Notes: generated from the letters alone by a model not told the origin. Numbered from the stretch's first letter, positions 1 to 5,903 are shown. The stretch is DNA of 9,255 nucleotides from Actinomycetes bacterium (GCA_021793335.1 JAJYSW010000124.1:1-9255); one strand, 5' to 3'. Numbers and translations are program-made.

Positions 1-216
1 GGGCCGCAGCGGTTCGCAGCGAAGCCCGAGGGGCCCGCGGGCCCGGTCCTGCCCCGGCGCGAAGGCGCGTTCATCAGAGACGAGTGCATCAGCGGCGAGG
101 GCATTGGACCGGTCGGGACCGGCGCCGCCCGGCCCCTGCGGGGGAAGGCTCGCTCAAGTCCCGGAAGCAGGACGCGTTCAGAGCCGGAGGCGAGACGCCG
201 CTCACCGGAACGGAGC
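1..216. other. Left edge, no confident gene; possible partial minus-strand ORF
   Basis: No recognisable protein is encoded here. On the minus strand one frame stays open from beyond the helicase stop to the edge, with ATG codons at 104, 89 and 74. Downstream of those ATGs about nine in ten codon third positions are G or C, against about seven in ten upstream, which would suit a gene starting near 104-74 and leaving the window. However, none of the ATGs has a Shine-Dalgarno sequence and the short peptide (rich in Arg, Gly and Pro) resembles nothing I know. The stretch also holds a perfect 14-nt palindrome, GGGCCCGCGGGCCC, at 31-44 and a 6-bp hairpin, CCGGTC-GG-GACCGG, at 109-122. Treat it as unassigned. 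Confidence 0.3.
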
Positions 217-229
217 TCACCAGGAACGG
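200..229 (-). repeat. Imperfect tandem repeat across the helicase stop codon
   Basis: On the plus strand GCTCACCGGAACGG (200-213) is followed after one base by GCTCACCAGGAACGG (215-229). The copies differ by a single inserted A. Each copy contains a TGA on the minus strand, and the upstream one (217-219) is the helicase stop. This looks like a small local duplication at the gene's 3' end. Confidence 0.7.
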
Positions 230-1923
230 ATCGTGGCGATCCGTTCCTCCAACTGCTCGATCGTGGCCTGCGCGCTCGGCGGGCCGCCGCACGTGGAGCG
301 CAGCTTCGCGTGGATCTTCCCGTGCGGTTCGCCGGTGGCGAACGACTGTGCGCCCACCAGCGCGTTCAACTGCTTGCGCAGTTTCAGCCGCCGCTGCGCG
401 TTCGTCATCGGCGGCTCTACGGCGGGCTTCGCCGGCCCCTGCGGCGCCGACTTCTTCTGCTTCGCCATCTGCTCGCGCTGCCGTTTCTGGAGGAGCAGGT
501 GCACCTGCTCCGCGGTGAGCAGCCCCGGCAACCCCAGGTACTCCTGTTCCTCGGGGCTCCCGGCCTGCACCGGCAGCCCGAACGAGCCGCCCTCGAAGAT
601 CACCTGGTCGAGCTCGGCGCTGCTCTCCAATGTCTCGCGCTCGCCCAGCTCCGTCCCTTCATTGAGCTGCCGCTGCGCCTGCTCCAGCAGCAGCTCCGGA
701 TCGGCGTCCTGCGATTTCGGCTTGATCACGTGATCCCGGTCGGCCTCCAGGTTCTCCGCCAGTTGCAGCAGCGGAATCACGCTCGGCAAGAACACCGATG
801 CGGTCTCCCCGGGACGCCTGGAACGCACGAACCGGCCGATGGCCTGAGCGAAGTACAGCGGCGTATGCGCATTGGTCGCATACACCCCCACCGCCAATCG
901 GGGGATGTCGACGCCTTCGGAGACCATGCGGACGGCGACCAGCCACTCGTCGTCGGAGGCGGCGAACTTCGCGATCCGGTCCGAAGACCCGGCGTCATCG
1001 GAGAGCACCACCTGCGCGGTCTTCCCGGTGACCCGCTTGAGGATTCCGGCATAGGCCCGGGCCGTGTTCTGGTCCGAGGCGATGATGAGCCCGCCGGCGT
1101 CGGGCATCCCGGCCACGCGCAGCGAGGCGAGCCGGCGGTCGGCCGCACGGATGACCTGCTTGATCCACTCCCCCGCCGGGTCCAGCGCCGTCCGCCACGC
1201 ATGGCTGGTCAGCTCTTTGGTCAGCGGCTGCCCCAGGCGCACCGAAAGCTCGTCACCGGCGCTGGAGCGCCACTTCGCCTCTCCGGAGTAGGCCATGAAC
1301 ATCACCGGGCGGACGACACCGTCGGACAGGGCGTCCCTGTAGCCGTACAGCGAGTCGGCTCGCGAGCGCTTCGAGCCGTCGGGGGCCGTCTCGTAGTCCA
1401 CGAAGGGGATCGGGTTGTCGTCGCTGCGGAAGGGCGTGCCGGTCAGTGCCAGGCGACGCTCGGCCTCGTCGAAGGCGGTCTGGACGCCCTCGCCCCACGA
1501 GCGCGAGTCGCCCGCGTGGTGGATCTCGTCGAGGATGACGAGGGTCCGTCTGGCGAGAGTGCGACGGCGATGGACCGACGGGTCGGCGCCCACCTGCGCG
1601 TAGGTGATGACCGCACCGTGGAAATCGGCGGCGTTGTGGACGTCGGCGTTGCGGAACGACGGGTCGAGCTGGATGCCGAAGTTCGCCGCGGCACCGGCCC
1701 ACTGCACCTTGAGGTGCTCGGTGGGGCACACGACGGTGACGGTGTCGACGGTGCCGTCGGCCAGGAGATCGTAGGCGATGCGCAGCGCGAAGGTGGTCTT
1801 CCCGGCCCCCGGCGTCGCCACCGCGAGGAAGTCCTTCGATTGACCCCGGTGATAGGCGACCATCGCTTTGCGCTGCCAGACCCGAAGCGACGGAAGCGAT
1901 TCAGGTGGGGCGGCCGGGATCAT
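217..1923 (-). CDS. XPB/SSL2-like DEAD/DEAH-box helicase
   Basis: An ATP-dependent superfamily 2 nucleic-acid helicase or translocase of the XPB/SSL2-like type common in actinobacteria, presumably acting in DNA repair or RNA metabolism; its substrate is not evident. Of 568 aa, Walker A (GAGKTT) is near residues 39-44, motif Ia (VVCPTEHLK) near 65-73, the DEIHH Walker B box near 132-136, motif III (LTGTPFRSD) near 160-168, motif V (SEGVDIP) near 335-341 and motif VI (QAIGRFVRSR) near 360-369, so both RecA-like lobes are complete. A Glu-rich linker and a basic C-terminal tail (about 505-568, containing CGGPPSAQAT) follow; I recall this tail in actinobacterial relatives. The start at 1923 is preferred because GGAG lies 5 nt upstream; an in-frame ATG at 1959 would add 12 residues but has poor initiation context. 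It lies 99 bp downstream of dtd on the same strand and may be cotranscribed with it. Confidence 0.9.
   Translation of the reverse strand: MIPAAPPESLPSLRVWQRKAMVAYHRGQSKDFLAVATPGAGKTTFALRIAYDLLADGTVDTVTVVCPTEHLKVQWAGAAANFGIQLDPSFRNADVHNAADFHGAVITYAQVGADPSVHRRRTLARRTLVILDEIHHAGDSRSWGEGVQTAFDEAERRLALTGTPFRSDDNPIPFVDYETAPDGSKRSRADSLYGYRDALSDGVVRPVMFMAYSGEAKWRSSAGDELSVRLGQPLTKELTSHAWRTALDPAGEWIKQVIRAADRRLASLRVAGMPDAGGLIIASDQNTARAYAGILKRVTGKTAQVVLSDDAGSSDRIAKFAASDDEWLVAVRMVSEGVDIPRLAVGVYATNAHTPLYFAQAIGRFVRSRRPGETASVFLPSVIPLLQLAENLEADRDHVIKPKSQDADPELLLEQAQRQLNEGTELGERETLESSAELDQVIFEGGSFGLPVQAGSPEEQEYLGLPGLLTAEQVHLLLQKRQREQMAKQKKSAPQGPAKPAVEPPMTNAQRRLKLRKQLNALVGAQSFATGEPHGKIHAKLRSTCGGPPSAQATIEQLEERIATIRSW
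222..248 (-). terminator. Hairpin overlapping the 3' end of the helicase gene
   Basis: AGGAACGGATC (222-232) and GATCCGTTCCT (238-248) form a perfect 11-bp stem around a 5-nt loop (233-237). It lies inside the last codons of the helicase, just before its stop at 217-219. There is no T-tract after it on the minus strand, so it is at best a U-less actinobacterial terminator or a 3'-end stability element. It could instead be a coincidence of coding sequence, because it encodes a plausible Glu-Arg-Ile repeat region. Confidence 0.45.
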
Positions 1924-1996
1924 GCGAGCTCCATTCTCTCGTCGAGGACTGCGAGGCATCGGATTCGTCCCGTCTCGATGCGGACGGGCGCGCTCG

Positions 1997-2002
1997 ATTC
2001 TA
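1997..2002 (-). promoter_or_regulatory. Possible -10 box upstream of the helicase
   Basis: The minus strand reads TAGAAT here, in the 99-bp gap between dtd and the helicase. A start about 7 nt downstream would give a leader of roughly 65 nt to the preferred helicase ATG at 1923. Only a weak -35 candidate (TGAACG, 17 nt away) is present, so this is a tentative internal promoter. Confidence 0.25.
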
Positions 2003-2022
2003 AGGGGCGGTGGCGGTCGCGT

Positions 2023-2445
2023 TCACCGCTCCAGGAGGATGGTGTTGGGGCCGACGTTGACGCTGCGGACTTCCATCATCGCGCCGAACGCACCGGTCTC
2101 GACGTGTGCGCCGAGGTCACGCAGGGCGTCGGCGACGGCGTCGACCAACGGTTCGGCGACGGGCCGGGGCGCGGCGGCCTTCCAGGAGGGTCTTCGGCCC
2201 TTGCGCGTGTCGGCGTAGAGGGTGAACTGGCTGACCAGAAGAATCGGTGCGCTCAGGTCGGAGGCCGACTGCTCGCCGTCCATGATGCGGAGCCTCCAGA
2301 TCTTGTCGGCCATCCACCGGGCTTCGTCGGGGCCGTCCGAGTGGGTGATGCCGAGCAGGACGAGCAGGCCGCCCTCGATCGCGCCGACGCTCGCCCCCTC
2401 CACGGTCACTTCGGCTTCGGCGACGGTCTGCACAACAGCTCTCAT
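2023..2445 (-). CDS. dtd: D-aminoacyl-tRNA deacylase (Dtd)
   Basis: Cytosolic homodimeric enzyme that hydrolyses the ester bond of D-aminoacyl-tRNAs and mischarged glycyl-tRNA(Ala), preventing D-amino acids and glycine errors entering translation. The 140-aa length is close to the usual 140-150. The N-terminus MRAVVQ, the SQFTLYAD active-site segment (72-79), the RKGRRPSW stretch (81-88) and a C-terminal Gly-Pro motif (132-133) are visible. The usual consensus around the last motif is NDGPVT; here it is NVGPNT, a conservative oddity. The start at 2445 was chosen because it aligns with the family N-terminus. GGAGG lies only 1 nt before it, too close for a normal ribosome binding site, so initiation may be from a very short leader (CATGAT, 2453-2458, sits 7 nt upstream) or from the ATG at 2457. 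It diverges from the DUF3099 gene and precedes the helicase. Confidence 0.93.
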   Translation of the reverse strand: MRAVVQTVAEAEVTVEGASVGAIEGGLLVLLGITHSDGPDEARWMADKIWRLRIMDGEQSASDLSAPILLVSQFTLYADTRKGRRPSWKAAAPRPVAEPLVDAVADALRDLGAHVETGAFGAMMEVRSVNVGPNTILLER

Positions 2446-2449
2446 GCCT

Positions 2450-2472
2450 CCGATCATGTCGCATCGGATCGG
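2450..2472. repeat. Inverted repeat in the dtd/DUF3099 divergent spacer
   Basis: CCGATC (2450-2455) and GATCGG (2467-2472) form a 6-bp dyad with an 11-nt spacer. It covers nearly the whole divergent promoter space, ending 2 bp before the -10 box of the DUF3099 gene. It could be an operator, but a 6-bp dyad can arise by chance in GC-rich DNA. Confidence 0.35.
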
Positions 2473-2474
2473 CG

Positions 2475-2480
2475 TAGGCT
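2475..2480 (+). promoter_or_regulatory. -10 box of a leaderless promoter (DUF3099 gene)
   Basis: TAGGCT fits the actinobacterial TANNNT -10 pattern and is followed by exactly 6 nt before the GTG at 2487, so transcription would begin at or next to the start codon. No good -35 is visible. Confidence 0.5.
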
Positions 2481-2486
2481 CGAAGG

Positions 2487-2813
2487 GTGGGACGGCGTGA
2501 GAAGGCAACGGTCATCACTGACGCACAGCTCTCTCCTGACGAGGAGCTGCACATCAGGACGGTGCGGTATGTCGCCATGATGGCGATTCGCGCGGTTCTG
2601 TTGATCGGGTGCGGGGTTCTCGTCATAGTCCACGCGCCCATGCTGTGGCTGTGGCTCCCGATCGGCATGCTCGGCATGGCCGTGCTGCCGTGGTTGGCGG
2701 TCATGCTGGCCAACGACCGGATCGCCAAGGACAAGCGCAGCCTGTTCGTGCGGCCCCGGCGTCGGGCGAGGCACCTCCCGGCACCCGAACACCGCATGAT
2801 CGATCCGAAATGA
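2487..2813 (+). CDS. DUF3099 family small membrane protein
   Basis: A 108-aa inner-membrane protein of unknown function. After a polar N-terminus, the sequence around residues 14-75 resembles DUF3099 (a conserved QLSPDEE-type lead-in, RYV.MM.IR at the start of the first helix, and P.LAVMLAN at the end of the second). Two membrane helices are predicted at about 28-49 and 52-75, then a strongly basic cytoplasmic tail (85-95, Arg-rich) consistent with the positive-inside rule. The GTG start at 2487 is preferred: it has no Shine-Dalgarno sequence but stands 6 nt after a -10 box, so it is probably translated from a leaderless mRNA. DUF3099 and DUF3039 genes are commonly near sigB in actinobacteria, as here, but no function follows from that. 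It diverges from dtd with 41 bp between starts. Confidence 0.8.
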   Translation: MGRREKATVITDAQLSPDEELHIRTVRYVAMMAIRAVLLIGCGVLVIVHAPMLWLWLPIGMLGMAVLPWLAVMLANDRIAKDKRSLFVRPRRRARHLPAPEHRMIDPK

Positions 2814-2930
2814 CCCTGAGCGTCTCCCGTGCCCGGGCGGCGACGTCCCGGCGGGCCGACGAGCGGGAATTCCGCCGGACCGCGTGGCAGACTTGACGGG
2901 TCCTTCCCGCGAACGAGGAGTGAGTTTGAC

Positions 2931-3185
2931 GTGAGCGAGCTTCCCAGCACCGGCGGTTCGACGATGCTCGACGAGCAGACCGAGATCCAGCCGAACTACA
3001 CCTACGAGGACGGCGACGAGGAGCGCTTCTCGCACTACGTGCCCAGGGACAAGCTCATGGCCGCCATGGTCGACGGCATCCCGGTCAAGGCCCTGTGCGG
3101 GAAGATGTGGGTGCCCACGCGCGACCCCGACCGCTTCCCGATCTGCCCGAGCTGCAAAGAGATCTACGCCAAGATGAAGAAGTAG
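2931..3185 (+). CDS. DUF3039 family small zinc-ribbon-like protein
   Basis: An 84-aa cytosolic protein of unknown function, matching DUF3039 over its C-terminal two thirds: DGDEERFSHYV (28-38), the LCGKMWVP block (55-62), RDP (64-66) and CPSCKEIY (72-79). Cys56, Cys72 and Cys75, possibly with His35, make a likely zinc-binding set, though this is inferred from spacing only. The first 20 residues are variable and acidic. The GTG at 2931 was chosen because GAGGAG lies 10 nt upstream (2915-2920); an internal ATG at 2964 would remove 11 residues. It sits 117 bp after the DUF3099 gene and is followed immediately by a hairpin, so it is probably its own transcription unit. Mycobacteria carry a DUF3039 gene close to sigB and ideR (recalled, not checked). 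Confidence 0.85.
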   Translation: MSELPSTGGSTMLDEQTEIQPNYTYEDGDEERFSHYVPRDKLMAAMVDGIPVKALCGKMWVPTRDPDRFPICPSCKEIYAKMKK

Positions 3186-3218
3186 CGCCTCCGGCCGGAC
3201 GACGCCGGGCAGGAGGCG
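3186..3218 (+). terminator. Hairpin terminator right after the DUF3039 gene
   Basis: CGCCTCC (3186-3192), starting on the base after the stop codon, pairs with GGAGGCG (3212-3218). The 19-nt interior can pair further through GCCGG and CCGGGC. There is no T-run, which is usual for actinobacterial terminators. Confidence 0.6.
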
Positions 3219-3220
3219 GA

Positions 3221-3271
3221 CGCCGGTCCGGCCGTGAGGAGTCGCAGCTTGCACTGTGCGCCGGACCGGCG
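3221..3271. repeat. Perfect 12-bp inverted repeat made of two GCCGGWCCGGC dyads
   Basis: CGCCGGTCCGGC (3221-3232) and GCCGGACCGGCG (3260-3271) are exact reverse complements separated by 27 nt. Each arm contains an 11-nt dyad, GCCGG-W-CCGGC, with centres 38 bp apart. The right arm reaches the -35 region of the TRIC gene promoter. It could be a second terminator for the DUF3039 gene, a pair of operator sites, or both. A similar 9-of-11 match lies at 2874-2884, before the DUF3039 gene. Confidence 0.7.
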
Positions 3272-3289
3272 ATGTGACCTGGACATGCC

Positions 3290-3298
3290 TGCTATAAC
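3290..3298 (+). promoter_or_regulatory. Extended -10 promoter of the TRIC gene (leaderless)
   Basis: TGCTATAAC is an extended -10 element (TGN followed by TATAAC at 3293-3298). Six nucleotides later comes the GTG start at 3305, so the transcript should begin at the start codon. No convincing -35 is present, as expected when an extended -10 is used. Confidence 0.65.
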
Positions 3299-3304
3299 GC
3301 CTGG

Positions 3305-3922
3305 GTGGAGCCTTTCACCCTGACGTTGGTCGCCGAGTTGGTCGGCACGGCCGTCTTCGCCGCATCCGGAGCCTCGGCCGCGGTCGCCAAACGGCTCGAC
3401 ATGTTCGGCGTCGTCGTCATCGGCGCCATCACCGCGCTCGGCGGCGGCGCCATGCGCGATGTGCTCATCAACGCGCCGCCGCTCGTGCTCGCCGACTGGC
3501 GTTACGCGGCCGTCGCCGTGCTCGCCGCGGTGGCCGTGTTCTTCTTCCATCCTGCGCTCTCACGCCTGCGCATCGCGATGCTGCTGCTCGATGCGGCCGG
3601 TCTGGCCCTGTTCACCGTGGTCGGCACCGCGAAGGGACTCGACTACGGCCTGGCGGTCTATGCGGCTTGCATCGTCGGAGTACTCTCCGGTGTGGGAGGG
3701 GGCATCCTTCGGGACGTCCTGACCCAAGAGATCCCGGTGATCCTGCGCGCCGACTTCTACGCCCTGGCCGCGGCGATCGGCTCGGTCATCGTCGCCGCCG
3801 GAGCGCCTCTGGAATCGCGGATCGGGTCCCTCGCCCTGTCGCTCACCGCCGCGACGGTGATCTTCGTGGTGCGGCTGATCGCCATCAAGTACCGGTGGCA
3901 GGCGCCGAAGCCGAAATTCTGA
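3305..3922 (+). CDS. TRIC-type cation channel (UPF0126/YicG family)
   Basis: A 205-aa polytopic membrane protein of the bacterial TRIC family, whose characterised members are homotrimeric, mainly K+-permeable channels. The internal duplication is clear: GGGAMRDVL near residues 47-55 and GGGILRDVL near 131-139, each after a glycine-rich helix and each followed by a short amphipathic stretch with proline. About seven hydrophobic helices span the protein, leaving a short basic tail (KYRWQAPKPKF). The length is typical. The GTG start at 3305 has no Shine-Dalgarno sequence but lies 6 nt from a strong extended -10 box, so leaderless translation is likely. It stands alone between the DUF3039 gene and sigB, with hairpins on either side, and is an insertion relative to the neighbourhood I recall in mycobacteria. 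A role in osmotic or membrane-potential homeostasis is inference. Confidence 0.9.
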   Translation: MEPFTLTLVAELVGTAVFAASGASAAVAKRLDMFGVVVIGAITALGGGAMRDVLINAPPLVLADWRYAAVAVLAAVAVFFFHPALSRLRIAMLLLDAAGLALFTVVGTAKGLDYGLAVYAACIVGVLSGVGGGILRDVLTQEIPVILRADFYALAAAIGSVIVAAGAPLESRIGSLALSLTAATVIFVVRLIAIKYRWQAPKPKF

Positions 3923-4000
3923 CGCTGTCTCCCGATATCGTGCCACCCTTCGTGCCGCATGGTTTCATTCGCCGATTTCCGCTGCAAGCTGGTAACGCGA

Positions 4001-4021
4001 CACCCGGTGCCCCGCCGGGTG
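4001..4021 (+). terminator. Hairpin between the TRIC gene and sigB
   Basis: CACCCGG (4001-4007) and CCGGGTG (4015-4021) form a perfect 7-bp stem, extendable by a T-G wobble and a G-C pair around a CCC loop. It lies 79 nt after the TRIC stop and 54 nt before the sigB ATG, so it may end the TRIC transcript or sit in the sigB leader. I saw no convincing sigB promoter in the rest of this 152-bp gap. Confidence 0.45.
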
Positions 4022-4074
4022 CGGTGCGGAACACCCCCCGCACGCAAGGGTCAGCAGCGAAAGGCGAACCAACG

Positions 4075-5031
4075 ATGGCACCCGTCGACAGCATCCGTCA
4101 GCGGCCGGCTCAACGTGCGGCCGAGTACTCCGGCGATCCCGTGCGCGCCTATCTCAACGGCATCGGGAAGCACCGGCTCCTCACGGCCTTCGAAGAGGTC
4201 GAATACGCCAAGGCCATCGAGGCCGGCCTGATGGCCGAGCGCCGCATATGCGAGACGACCCAGCCCGATCTCCGCGGCGACCTCGCCAAGATCGCCGCCG
4301 AGGGGCGCGCGGCCAAACAGCGGATGCTGGAATCGAACCTCCGCCTGGTCGTCAGCGTCGCCAAGCGCTACTCGGGGCACGGCATGAGCCTGCTGGACTT
4401 GATCCAGGAGGGCAATCTCGGGCTCATCCGGGCCGTCGAGAAGTTCGACTACCAGAAGGGCTACAAGTTCTCCACGTACGCCACCTGGTGGATCCGACAG
4501 GCGATCAACCGCGCGGTGACCGACCAGTCTCGGACGATCCGGGTTCCGGCGCACACCGTCGACCAAATCAAGCGGATGAACCGCGTCCGCCAGGAACTGC
4601 TGGCCCAACTGGGCCGCGAGCCGAGCTACGAGGAGGTCGCCGCGGAACTCGACGTTCCCCCGGGCAAAGTCCTCGAACTCATGTCATACGACCGCGAACC
4701 GGTCAGCCTCGACCAGACCGTCGGCGACGACGACTCGACCGCCTTGGGCGACCTGGTCGCGCACATGCCGCGCACCGCGGCCAATGAGGATTCGGTCTCC
4801 TACGCGCTGCTGCGCCGCCACATCGCGAACGTGCTGGAGAGCCTGCCGGAGCGGGAACAGACCGTGCTCCGCCTGCGTTTCGGCATCGATGACGGCCGTC
4901 AGCGCACGCTCGAAGAGGTCTCCGCCGATTTCGGGCTCTCCCGCGAGCGGGTGCGCCAGATCGAGAAGAACGCGCTGCACCGTCTCCGCCAGCCCGACTA
5001 CGCGGGACGGCTCGCTGATTATGTGGCGTGA
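4075..5031 (+). CDS. sigB: Primary-like RNA polymerase sigma factor SigB
   Basis: A 318-aa group 2 sigma-70 factor that directs RNA polymerase to promoters; in mycobacteria the equivalent protein serves stress and stationary phase. Region 1.2 spans about 21-55 (DPVRAYLNGIGK). Region 2 spans about 85-150, with LLDLIQEGNLGLIRAVEKFD for core binding and the YATWWIRQAI segment of 2.3-2.4 for -10 melting and recognition. Region 3 spans about 151-225 (RTIRVPAH). Region 4 spans about 250-310, with the LPEREQTVLRLRFG motif and the LSRERVRQIEKNAL helix-turn-helix for the -35. There is no long acidic region 1.1, separating it from the housekeeping SigA. It closely resembles my memory of M. tuberculosis SigB (323 aa). 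The ATG at 4075 has GAAAGG 10 nt upstream; the frame is open further upstream but that part lacks sigma-factor sequence. ideR follows, as in mycobacteria. Confidence 0.93.
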   Translation: MAPVDSIRQRPAQRAAEYSGDPVRAYLNGIGKHRLLTAFEEVEYAKAIEAGLMAERRICETTQPDLRGDLAKIAAEGRAAKQRMLESNLRLVVSVAKRYSGHGMSLLDLIQEGNLGLIRAVEKFDYQKGYKFSTYATWWIRQAINRAVTDQSRTIRVPAHTVDQIKRMNRVRQELLAQLGREPSYEEVAAELDVPPGKVLELMSYDREPVSLDQTVGDDDSTALGDLVAHMPRTAANEDSVSYALLRRHIANVLESLPEREQTVLRLRFGIDDGRQRTLEEVSADFGLSRERVRQIEKNALHRLRQPDYAGRLADYVA

Positions 5032-5039
5032 CCACCGTA

Positions 5040-5045
5040 TATGAT
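5040..5045 (+). promoter_or_regulatory. Possible -10 box for ideR
   Basis: TATGAT, inside TATATGATT, lies 9 bp after the sigB stop. It is a good -10 match in a GC-rich spacer, but no -35 is visible. Use of it would give ideR a leader of about 115 nt and an expression independent of sigB. Confidence 0.35.
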
Positions 5046-5046
5046 T

Positions 5047-5114
5047 GGCGGGGACAGGGGGTCTGGCGGCACCTGACCCACCCCGCCCGGTGGCACGAGC
5101 CGGCTCATGGCTCG
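5047..5114 (+). terminator. Structured sigB-ideR spacer (two stem-loops)
   Basis: GGCGGGG (5047-5053) pairs with CCCCGCC (5081-5087), and inside it GGGTC (5059-5063) pairs with GACCC (5075-5079), giving a long interrupted hairpin that begins 16 nt after the sigB stop. A second hairpin follows: CGAGCC (5096-5101) with GGCTCG (5109-5114). No T-run follows. The first could terminate or attenuate sigB transcription before ideR; the second lies within any ideR leader but does not cover the ribosome binding site. Confidence 0.5.
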
Positions 5115-5167
5115 CATTCGTCCGCCGCGGTGCCAGGACCGGGCGGCATGAGCGAAGGAACGAAGCT

Positions 5168-5854
5168 GTGACCACGGACCTCGTCGACACTACTGAAATG
5201 TACCTGCGCACCATCCTCGAACTCGAAGAGGAGGGCGTGCCCGCATTGCGCGCTCGGATCGCCGAGCGGCTCGACCAAAGCGGACCGACGGTCTCCCAGA
5301 CGGTCGGGCGGATGCAGCGCCACGGGCTGCTCAACGTCAAAAGCGACCGGCACCTCGAATTGACCGAGGAGGGCCGACGCCAGGCCATCGCGGTCATGCG
5401 CAAGCACCGGCTGGCCGAGCGGCTCCTGGTCGACGTCATCGGCATGTCCTACACCGAGGCCCATGACGAGGCCTGCAAGTGGGAGCACGTCATGAGCGAT
5501 TCGGTGGAGAAGCGGGTGTACGAACTGCTGGAACGCCCCACGCACTCGCCGTACGGCAACACCATCCCCGGGTTGCAGGAGCTCGACTCGGCCGCCGAAG
5601 TCGTGCTCAGCGAGCGCGACGAGCGGCCGCTGAGCGTGGTGGCGCCGGGCTCGAAGGTACGTGTGACGCGCCTGTGCGAATCGGTGCAGACGCACCCGGG
5701 GCTGCTCGCGTCGCTGCACGGAGCCGGGATCGACCCGAACGCGCAAGTCGTGGTCGACCGCGCCGAGCGCGAAGTGGTGGTCACCGCCGAGTCCGACACG
5801 GTCCGTCTGAGCATCGACGACGCCGCGAAGGTCTTCGCCGCGCCGATCGAATAG
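5168..5854 (+). CDS. ideR: Iron-dependent repressor IdeR/DtxR
   Basis: A 228-aa metal-activated repressor of siderophore, iron-uptake and iron-storage genes; Fe2+ binding drives dimerisation and operator binding. The N-terminal winged helix covers about 1-73, with the DNA-reading segment DQSGPTVSQTVGRM (36-49). The dimerisation and metal domain is about 74-140 and a C-terminal SH3-like domain about 150-228. All known metal ligands are present, one position later than in mycobacterial IdeR: His80, Glu84 and His99 for the ancillary site, Met11, Cys103, Glu106 and His107 for the primary site, with SH3-domain ligands Glu171 and Gln174. It should therefore be functional. The GTG at 5168 is chosen because AAGGA ends 8 nt upstream and the N-terminus TTDLVDTTEMYLRT aligns with the family; upstream in-frame codons are not IdeR-like. 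It follows sigB by 136 bp. No classical iron box was found in the window, so its targets lie elsewhere. Confidence 0.95.
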   Translation: MTTDLVDTTEMYLRTILELEEEGVPALRARIAERLDQSGPTVSQTVGRMQRHGLLNVKSDRHLELTEEGRRQAIAVMRKHRLAERLLVDVIGMSYTEAHDEACKWEHVMSDSVEKRVYELLERPTHSPYGNTIPGLQELDSAAEVVLSERDERPLSVVAPGSKVRVTRLCESVQTHPGLLASLHGAGIDPNAQVVVDRAEREVVVTAESDTVRLSIDDAAKVFAAPIE

Positions 5855-5868
5855 TCCGGAGCGTTCGG

Positions 5869-5903
5869 CGGTCATTGACCGTTCGATGACGGGCCGGTAT
5901 GGT
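5869..5903 (+). promoter_or_regulatory. Sigma-70 promoter with an operator-like dyad over its -35
   Basis: TTGACC (5875-5880) and TATGGT (5898-5903) are separated by exactly 17 bp, the best canonical promoter in the window. The 13-nt dyad CGGTCA-T-TGACCG (5869-5881) covers the -35 box, as a repressor site would. Transcription should start near 5910, 39 nt before the GTG of the 86-aa gene. Confidence 0.65.

Noticed and set aside
310..2580. Long 756-aa plus-strand open frame antisense to the helicase and dtd
   Set aside because: It mirrors high-GC codon bias of the genes on the other strand, has no recognisable domain and low-complexity Arg/Gly-rich sequence, while the minus strand carries two clear protein families.
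4028..4055. GGAAC before sigB as an ECF-type (SigE/SigH-like) -35 element
   Set aside because: No matching GTT-type -10 element occurs 16-18 bp downstream, so a stress-sigma promoter for sigB is not supported.
3667..4074. N-terminal extension of the sigB frame into the TRIC gene
   Set aside because: The extra 136 residues overlap the TRIC coding region in another frame and lack sigma-factor sequence; the ATG at 4075 has an acceptable ribosome binding site.
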